Below, in pieces: positions 58,015-64,000 of a stretch of DNA of 64,000 nucleotides. This DNA is from Mortierella sp. BCC40632 (Eukaryota > Mortierellomycota > Mortierellomycetes > Mortierellales > Mortierellaceae), in NCBI GenBank assembly GCA_011634665.1, contig WAEK01000002.1, positions 827,001 through 891,000 of the forward strand, given 5' to 3'. Under the pieces are notes generated by a model that saw only the letters and a list, made by a program, of their open reading frames with translations, ran no database searches and was not told the DNA's origin. A program made the translations under genes and the position numbers. Position 1 is the stretch's first letter, and the number at the start of each line of letters is the position of its first letter.

Positions 58015-58496
58015 ATTCATCCTGATGCATTCTGTCTGATCGATCTTCGTTTTTTTTTGCTCAGCAGGACAATCTCAGGCACCACTCTCCTCCTCCTCCT
58101 GTTCCGCCTAACCGCTGCCCAATCACTGTCAACCTCTTTTTCAGTATCGAAACCCCCTTTAACAGGGACGCGTCTCGGCCTCCGCTACCTGGCCACCGGA
58201 CCTTGCTTGCTCCGAATCCAATCTCTCTGGACAAGAGGTAAGGGCCTCCACAGATCACCCACCTACTCAATGTAGCTTGACACTGCAGCTTATCGTTGTC
58301 GTTTCCCTTTTACCGACGGCGCTGACCACTCTCTCTTGCCCCTAGTTTGTTTTTGGCCTTTATCTAGCTTACAGCGCACACCAGCGAGTGAACAAGTAGG
58401 GTCGCCGAGTTCTTTTTAGAGCTGCCCTTGTCTGTCTCCTTCCTCCTCGCTCCCTCCTGCACCGTCCCAAAATAAGCATTTGGCTCTCGCTCTTTT

Positions 58497-58506
58497 TTTC
58501 TCTCTT

Positions 58507-58576
<70 letters not shown>

Positions 58577-58600
58577 TCTCTTTCTCTCTCTTTCCCTCCC
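58497..58600. repeat. CT/CTTT microsatellite in the PH-gene leader
   Basis: Pyrimidine-only tract dominated by CT units with interspersed TTTC, ending about 20 bp before the presumed leader acceptor at 58622. Confidence 0.75.
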
Positions 58601-58784
58601 TCCCTCCCTCTTGCTCGCTGCAGAGGCTCAACGACATTGATCCATCCAAGGAGCCTTTGTTGCCCACAGACCACATTCAACCAACCACCACCACCACCAC
58701 CACCCACTGCATCTCTCCTTTCTCTCCTTGTTCTCTTCACCCCGCCCGAGCTGCTCTGCCTGTGCCTGTGCCGACACCTCCGCC

Positions 58785-61700
58785 ATGCCCAGTACCTCGC
58801 AGCTCGGTCAGACATGTGGCAACAATAGCCGCGCCAGCGCCAGCGCCAGCACCAATAGTGGTAACACCAGCAACAGTAGCAACAGCAGCAGCAACAGCAA
58901 CATTACACACGCACATGCCCTTGGCCAGAACAGACACACTATGCAAGCAGGCAATATCACAGGTGGCAATCATATGAACGCCGCCAGGGAGTCCCGACAT
59001 CAGCACAGCTTTAGTCATGCTTCTCTGAACTCGCGCGATAAGCACTCCATCCAGAGTTTTGCCACAATACCCACAAATGGCAGCAGCACCAGTAACGAAT
59101 ACAACTCACAATTGTTCCCTCCACATGCCAACGATACCACGGATTCGTTTCTCTCTTCAGCTTCAACGGCCACGCGGGCGACTACGGATGACATCTCGTC
59201 CGTCCGACAGCCACGACCACGGCATATGAGTAAGGCGAGCTCGTTGCCATCGTCAACTATTGGTGGTAGGGATGGGCACAACCTTTCTAGCAGCAGTGCC
59301 CACGAGCTCGCCTCGTCCTCACTTCGCGGCACAGATACCCTTAGCCTTCACAGCAACACTAGTACGCACGAGGACAACCATCTCCATTTTGCACACCGCA
59401 GTCAATCTTCACTTCAGTCATCGTTGTTGTCCCAGGACCCACCTCGCTCACCTCAGCATCTTCGGGCGCGCCATTTCGACCAGGGTGCGACCTATCGAGG
59501 GTACCTGACAAAATTTTCCTCGAGGTCGTTCTTCTCGCGCAAGCAATGGAGACGTCGTTATTTTATCCTTCACCCAGCAACACTGCACTGCTTCAAGACC
59601 TCGGACCCTCAGCAGGCACTCCTGGAATCACTGCGGCTTTGTGCCGAGACCATTGTCTGCGTGACAGACATCTTTGCAGGAAAGCGGTATTGTCTCCAAA
59701 TCACGAGCCCTGGCGAAAAGAACTGGTACGTGCTTGCCGACTCGGCCGACGAGATGTCTGCCTGGTTACGGGAGCTCAAGGCGAATGTGCTCCGGTTTAA
59801 GAGTTTGCCTGCCGAATTCCGATCAGAGTCGGGTCTCTACTTTTCACCCTTTCCTGTCGATTCCGCCGCCGAGGTTGCTTCCGAATCAACGGTTCCTGGA
59901 TCAGGTCAAGAAACCTCAGTTTCGGTCAGAGCAACCATTTCTGGAGGTGCTGGAGGATCAACAGCTTCGAGGATCATGCGCCAGCAAGATTCTTCTTCAG
60001 ATAGAGCACGTTCACCCTCACCACCACCTCGGCCTTCACCACCGCCGCTGCCACTGGATCTTTACCCGATGAACACAATGACCACAAGTCTGAGTCCACC
60101 TCCACGGCCTATGACACCCAAGTCCGCAACAACCGTCTCGGGACTCGACGCCTACTCGATATCTGCGTCACGGCGTGGGAGCAACAGTAGCGGTGGCGGG
60201 ACTAGGAATGGACTACAGCATGGAGCACGTCGACGCAATAACAGCAGCATATCTTCAGGATTAGCCGTGGTCTCTGCGGATTATGCCAGCTTTGGGACAG
60301 TCATGGAGCGCGCAGACACGATCGCGCCACCTGCGGGCGGTCAGGCGGAGGATGGATCTATCGTGAGTTCTTCATCATTTCCACAGCCACCAACGCAGTC
60401 TTCACAGCCGTTCTCTGTCCATGACGAGAGCAATGGCAGTAGCAGCAGTAACAGTGGTAGCAACCATAGTCATCGATTGTCCATCGTAGCCGACCGGAAC
60501 GATATCCTAGCAATGGCGATGAACTTGCCCCGCCGCAGCCCACAAAAACCTATCCATAGCCCAAGTTCATCTCGCCCTGCGAGTCCTGTCCCAACACGAC
60601 CGATAAGTCCTAGCATGGGCGTTAATACCAGTCTGGGTCTAAGCCTAAGTCTTGCTCAGGGTATGGCTATGAATATCAACAACAGCACCAGCCCACGGTC
60701 ATCAATGGTTTTTTCTCCGCCACTTCCACCCTCTAGGAGTCTTCATCGGCCTGTTAGTGGAACACCTTCACCAAAGCCGCTCCATATCACGACATCGGGA
60801 CTACAGCTACCCAACGGGGCACCATCATCGTCGCGGTCCGTCTCTCCAGCAAACTCGGAGAGAATGTCGGACTTTGGAGGTGGCTGGTCCGAGCATTTTC
60901 AACAGCAGCAGACACAGCAAGCATATCATTCGATCTCAAGGATCACCAGCCCTAGGAGTCCTGTTGCACCATCCATTGGAGGGGGAGGAGGAGGAGGAGG
61001 AGGTAATACCATGTCGCGAGCTGTTCTGATTGCAAGCTTGCCAGAGTTACCACCCGGAAAGCTGGTCCTCCCACCACCTCCAGATCGACCGCTCTCTCCA
61101 ACACCCATGGTATCAGTCATGGTCATGCCCGAAGTATTCGCGAATGCACCGACAGCCCCATTGCCAACGCCGCCTCGTCTAGGTGCCTCCTCACCGAGAC
61201 CTACTTCTTCATCATCGAATTCTCTGTCATCTTCAGCCTCTACGGCGACATCCTCTTCTGGCACCATGTCTGGATCTGTGCCTGTGGCGGCCGTGACAAG
61301 GACTCTGTCGAATGGATCAACAACGGTAGCTATGCCAGGCATGTCGGCCTTGGGAGTTCATGGAAATCGAAGGATCACTGTCCCTCGATTCCACGACCCT
61401 GAGATTGCTCAGAGTTCACAATCCAAACAACAGCAACCGAATCCGAAGGACAGGTATCAGACACAATCGCAAGAATCGGCTCTTACCGGATCAAACCAAA
61501 CCGCCGCAGGCCAGGCTCAAATGCTGAAACAACAGAAGTTGACACAAACATTTGCAGACGTCCAGGAAAACTGTGAGCTTCCAGGTCAGGGAGTTGTGGT
61601 GAGATCTTCTTCTGGAAGCAAATTCCAAGACGCGGAGGGAACTATGTCTGGACAACAACAACAACAACACCATCATCACCATCACAAGCATTCGTTATCT

Positions 61701-62879
61701 GAATCTAGTATCCAGTCCAGCATTTCATCCTCCTCAACAGTTGGAAGCTCCAAACCTACGGCTATCCCTGGCGGTAACCACGGTCACTACCATAATAATG
61801 GCAGCAGTACATCGGTTGTGTCAAATAGCTGGAGTCATTCCACGGAGGGTTCTAACTCGGGTCCATTAGGTGTTGCCACCTATGGTGGTGCTGTGGCTAG
61901 AAAAAGTATCAACCCTACTAGTCCTCTTTCTATTCATCACCCAGGTGCCAATGGCTTGCCAGGCCGATCCAACAGTAGAGGATCCACTTCTTCCACTTCT
62001 TCCTCCACTGCAGCATTAACACATCTAAGACGTGGATCCTCTGGAACCATGATGATGATCGCTCATTGTCCACCCCCTCCGACTACCGCATTGCCTCAAC
62101 CACCTGTTCTGCAAGAGAATTCGACGCATGCAGCACAGGGTAGCTCAAGGAAATCAGTTCAAATGATGCAAGAGTTACCGATGCCATTGGATTTCCCACG
62201 TCCTCCTACCACCTCCCCATTGCCATATGTGCATCGACGATCGTTGGACGAGTCTGCACAGCCGAGTGGCACCATCCCAGTGGCAGTAGCGGCAGCGGCA
62301 GCAGCACTAGCAGCATCAGTAGCGGCGGTGGCAGCGGCGACGACGACGACGGCAACAGCAGCAACAGCCTCAACTTTTGTCCCTGTTTCAACAACCAAAA
62401 CATTGAAAAGTAATGGCGATGCAGGCACAAAATCTTCTGGGGCAGTGGTGAGTTCTTTGACCTCTCAGGAGCCCGGAAAGGTGGCTACTGTCGGTTCAAG
62501 AGGCATCACGAGACAACGGACAGTCAAGCGAGTCCAAAAGGCGATTCTGGAAGGACAGCATTCTGGGTTTGAGATGATCCTTGAGGAAGAAGAACGAATG
62601 GAGAGCGAGCATGCACCCAAAGAGTTTAGTGATGACGACGACGAGGATGGAGAGTCTGAGGAAGAAGAAGAAGAAGAGGACGAGGAAGACGAGTTTGAGG
62701 ATGCTCCAAGGGATGAAGGCATGGAAGAGAGTACCTTTTCCGAGACGACGACCATGACGGACGAGCTACAGCCACAACATAATAGGGATCATCAAGAGCA
62801 GGACTCAACTGGTGAGATGGAAGTGACGCTGGCCAAACTTGCGATCACAGGTCTTGCAGCGGAGAGATTGCATTCATAG
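58785..62879 (+). CDS. Large low-complexity protein with one PH domain
   Basis: Single exon, 1364 aa, starting at the first in-frame ATG (58785). A pleckstrin-homology domain lies at about residues 236-340 (TYRGYLTKFSSRSFFSRKQW, RRRYFILHPATLHCFKTS, ending WLRELKANVLRF with the C-terminal Trp helix). It probably binds phosphoinositides or a membrane partner. The rest is Ser/Pro/Asn/Gln-rich and predicted disordered, with many SP/TP sites, a poly-Gly run near residue 737, Gln and His runs near 960-972, a poly-Ala stretch near 1170 and a strongly acidic C-terminal segment (EEEEEEDEEDEFED). The architecture recalls fungal polarity or signalling scaffolds, but I recognise no specific family. The minus-strand open frames within it are composition shadows. 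Confidence 0.88.
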   Translation: MPSTSQLGQTCGNNSRASASASTNSGNTSNSSNSSSNSNITHAHALGQNRHTMQAGNITGGNHMNAARESRHQHSFSHASLNSRDKHSIQSFATIPTNGSSTSNEYNSQLFPPHANDTTDSFLSSASTATRATTDDISSVRQPRPRHMSKASSLPSSTIGGRDGHNLSSSSAHELASSSLRGTDTLSLHSNTSTHEDNHLHFAHRSQSSLQSSLLSQDPPRSPQHLRARHFDQGATYRGYLTKFSSRSFFSRKQWRRRYFILHPATLHCFKTSDPQQALLESLRLCAETIVCVTDIFAGKRYCLQITSPGEKNWYVLADSADEMSAWLRELKANVLRFKSLPAEFRSESGLYFSPFPVDSAAEVASESTVPGSGQETSVSVRATISGGAGGSTASRIMRQQDSSSDRARSPSPPPRPSPPPLPLDLYPMNTMTTSLSPPPRPMTPKSATTVSGLDAYSISASRRGSNSSGGGTRNGLQHGARRRNNSSISSGLAVVSADYASFGTVMERADTIAPPAGGQAEDGSIVSSSSFPQPPTQSSQPFSVHDESNGSSSSNSGSNHSHRLSIVADRNDILAMAMNLPRRSPQKPIHSPSSSRPASPVPTRPISPSMGVNTSLGLSLSLAQGMAMNINNSTSPRSSMVFSPPLPPSRSLHRPVSGTPSPKPLHITTSGLQLPNGAPSSSRSVSPANSERMSDFGGGWSEHFQQQQTQQAYHSISRITSPRSPVAPSIGGGGGGGGGNTMSRAVLIASLPELPPGKLVLPPPPDRPLSPTPMVSVMVMPEVFANAPTAPLPTPPRLGASSPRPTSSSSNSLSSSASTATSSSGTMSGSVPVAAVTRTLSNGSTTVAMPGMSALGVHGNRRITVPRFHDPEIAQSSQSKQQQPNPKDRYQTQSQESALTGSNQTAAGQAQMLKQQKLTQTFADVQENCELPGQGVVVRSSSGSKFQDAEGTMSGQQQQQHHHHHHKHSLSESSIQSSISSSSTVGSSKPTAIPGGNHGHYHNNGSSTSVVSNSWSHSTEGSNSGPLGVATYGGAVARKSINPTSPLSIHHPGANGLPGRSNSRGSTSSTSSSTAALTHLRRGSSGTMMMIAHCPPPPTTALPQPPVLQENSTHAAQGSSRKSVQMMQELPMPLDFPRPPTTSPLPYVHRRSLDESAQPSGTIPVAVAAAAAALAASVAAVAAATTTTATAATASTFVPVSTTKTLKSNGDAGTKSSGAVVSSLTSQEPGKVATVGSRGITRQRTVKRVQKAILEGQHSGFEMILEEEERMESEHAPKEFSDDDDEDGESEEEEEEEDEEDEFEDAPRDEGMEESTFSETTTMTDELQPQHNRDHQEQDSTGEMEVTLAKLAITGLAAERLHS

Positions 62880-63719
62880 GCAGAGATCGACAGTTTTGAT
62901 AGGACGGAGCAAATTCAGGGTTCGACCATGTCTGCGATTTCAATTGCTGTTTCGAAAGAGGAGCTCAATACGGAGTAATCCAGCCAAAACAAAAGAAAAA
63001 AAAGGACAACAAAAAACAAAACGACAGCACAACAACAACAAACAACAAACAACAAACAAAACAAAACAAAACAAAACAAAAAAACAAACAAAGTAGGAGG
63101 AGTTGGAGAAAGACAGTTTTTAATTATCGCGGCGGAGGAGAGCGGCAGCACGCCATATCTCCCCAACCTTTTCTTTTTCTTTTCCTTTTTTTTTTTTGTA
63201 GTTTCGTTCTCTGCTAGTATTCGTATCGCCACTTTCATCGTTTTCTTTTTTTTTTTTTTCTTTTCATGTTCTTTGTTACCCCTTTCCCCTACCCCATTTG
63301 CCTTTTTTCTTTTTGTTTCCCCCCCCCAACTATTGTTGCTCTAACTAGCCTTTTTTTTTTATAGCGACATGTAATATGAAATACAACCTCCCCCTCCACT
63401 TTCACAAAAAACAACAACAACAACAAAAGGCCTGGAGAGGAAGAAAATGACATGGGAACTTGTATCAATCTTTTGAGAGAAAAAGGAGAGAGGATGGGGG
63501 TGAAAAAAAAAAGATGGTTAACCGGAAGACTCAAAGTCAGGAAAAAAAAAAAAATACCAAGGGCTTCCTTTTTCTTTTCTTTTTCTTTTCTTTTTCTTTT
63601 CTTTTTCTTTTTCTTTTTCTTTTTATTATTGTTATTAATATCGGGGCGCACTAAAAGCTGCTGTGAGCACAGATACGTGTGGGCGTTGGTTCATTTCTAC
63701 ATACAGTGACGGTTGGATG

Positions 63720-63757
<38 letters not shown>

Positions 63758-63816
63758 TCAAAGGACTCGTCTCCTCCACTGATATACCCTCCATCCTTTC
63801 CCTTCCTTTCCTTCAA
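62880..63816. other. 3' region of the PH gene and convergent intergenic
   Basis: A/C-rich (AACAAA repeats, 62990-63090), then T-rich DNA, (CTTTT)n at about 63571-63625 and a 35-nt poly-A run at 63721-63755. No gene is seen. It separates the PH gene (+) from a gene on the minus strand. Confidence 0.5.
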
Positions 63817-64000
63817 TTACTCATTAACAGTAGGTGGTCCATAAAGAATATCACTTCGAATGACATACTTGACTCCCTCCAGAACCTTGGATCCTTCATG
63901 AACCAAATTATGTTGGAAAATCAAAATCTGTCCCGTCTTGGGTTCCACTTCCACTCGTTTCGGTGTTCGCTTGGGTTTGTTTCCTGCTCGGATCGTCTCG
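63817..64000 (-). CDS. C-terminal part of a 2OG-Fe(II) oxygenase (prolyl 4-hydroxylase-like), cut by the window end
   Basis: 61 codons to the stop at 63817-63819 are visible. The segment VEPKTGQILIFQHNLVHEGS and then VLEGVKYVIRSDILYGPP fits the end of the double-stranded beta-helix of 2OG-Fe(II) dioxygenases: G-x-x-L-I-F, the distal iron-ligand His in HEG, and the basic residue (K or R in KYVIR) that binds the 2-oxoglutarate carboxylate. The rest lies outside the window, so substrate and length are unknown. Confidence 0.75.
   Translation of the reverse strand, partial: ETIRAGNKPKRTPKRVEVEPKTGQILIFQHNLVHEGSKVLEGVKYVIRSDILYGPPTVNE

Larger units (their letters stand above)
55085..58784. other. 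Long intergenic region and leader of the PH-domain gene
   Basis: About 3.7 kb without a supported gene. It holds a 37-nt poly-T run (55501-55537), a poly-A run (57555-57587), a TATAAATA near 57443, a perfect hairpin at 57646-57667, CA-rich repeats (57781-57870), a TCC repeat (57981-58014) and CT tracts (58497-58600). A plausible 5' leader intron runs from the GTAAGG donor at about 58221 to a CTGCAG acceptor at 58622. Confidence 0.45.

Overview
The window is nuclear DNA of a filamentous fungus. Genes are intron-rich, with mostly 80-400 bp GT-AG introns, frequent pyrimidine-rich 3' splice sites and long CT/GA, poly-A/T and triplet repeats. The gene content (PARN deadenylase, the augmin subunit HAUS1, a long TEX10-type IPI1, an EF-hand external NADH dehydrogenase, a SUR2 hydroxylase) is typical of a lineage that kept genes lost in budding yeast. 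An early-diverging fungus of the Mortierella/Mucoromycota type is my best guess, an inference from gene structure and content only. No rRNA, CRISPR, plasmid, phage or intact transposase gene was seen.

Layout. 1-8.5 kb: a zinc/cadmium CDF transporter (+), a Sis1/DNAJB-type J-protein (-), and a PARN-like poly(A) ribonuclease (+) divergent from the J-protein. 9.2-13.2 kb: SUR2-type sphingolipid C4-hydroxylase and a HAUS1-like augmin subunit, both +. 13.2-17.7 kb: gene-poor, with a degenerate inverted-repeat element next to a tRNA. 17.7-25.6 kb: a rhomboid-like membrane domain fused to a glycosyltransferase domain (+), a small secreted cystine-knot-like protein (-), and an 11-exon external alternative NADH dehydrogenase with two EF-hands (-). 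25.6-34.6 kb: a GCN4/CPC1-like bZIP gene with two upstream ORFs in its leader, flanked by long non-coding DNA. 34.6-40.6 kb: SNU13 (-) and IPI1/TEX10 (+) share a 214 bp divergent promoter, followed by an unrecognised 239-aa acidic protein (-). 40.6-49.7 kb: about 9 kb without a protein gene, containing a divergent tRNA-Val/tRNA-Arg pair. 49.7-55.1 kb: a four-EF-hand calmodulin-like protein, a Cid1-type nucleotidyltransferase homologue lacking one catalytic Asp, and ribulose-phosphate 3-epimerase, all -. 55.1-64 kb: a 1364-aa low-complexity PH-domain protein (+) and the C-terminus of a 2OG-Fe(II) oxygenase (-) cut by the window edge.

The genes do not form a metabolic cluster. Local relationships worth noting are two divergent gene pairs (J-protein/PARN and SNU13/IPI1; the second joins two RNA/ribosome-assembly factors) and translational control signals on the bZIP regulator. 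Exon structures were built by hand from reading frame, splice sites and family conservation. The most unusual features are the rhomboid-glycosyltransferase fusion, the cystine-knot secreted peptide, 13-, 21- and 39-nt microexons, two genes whose first coding exon is only the ATG, the uORF-bearing bZIP leader, and the probable pseudo-nucleotidyltransferase.
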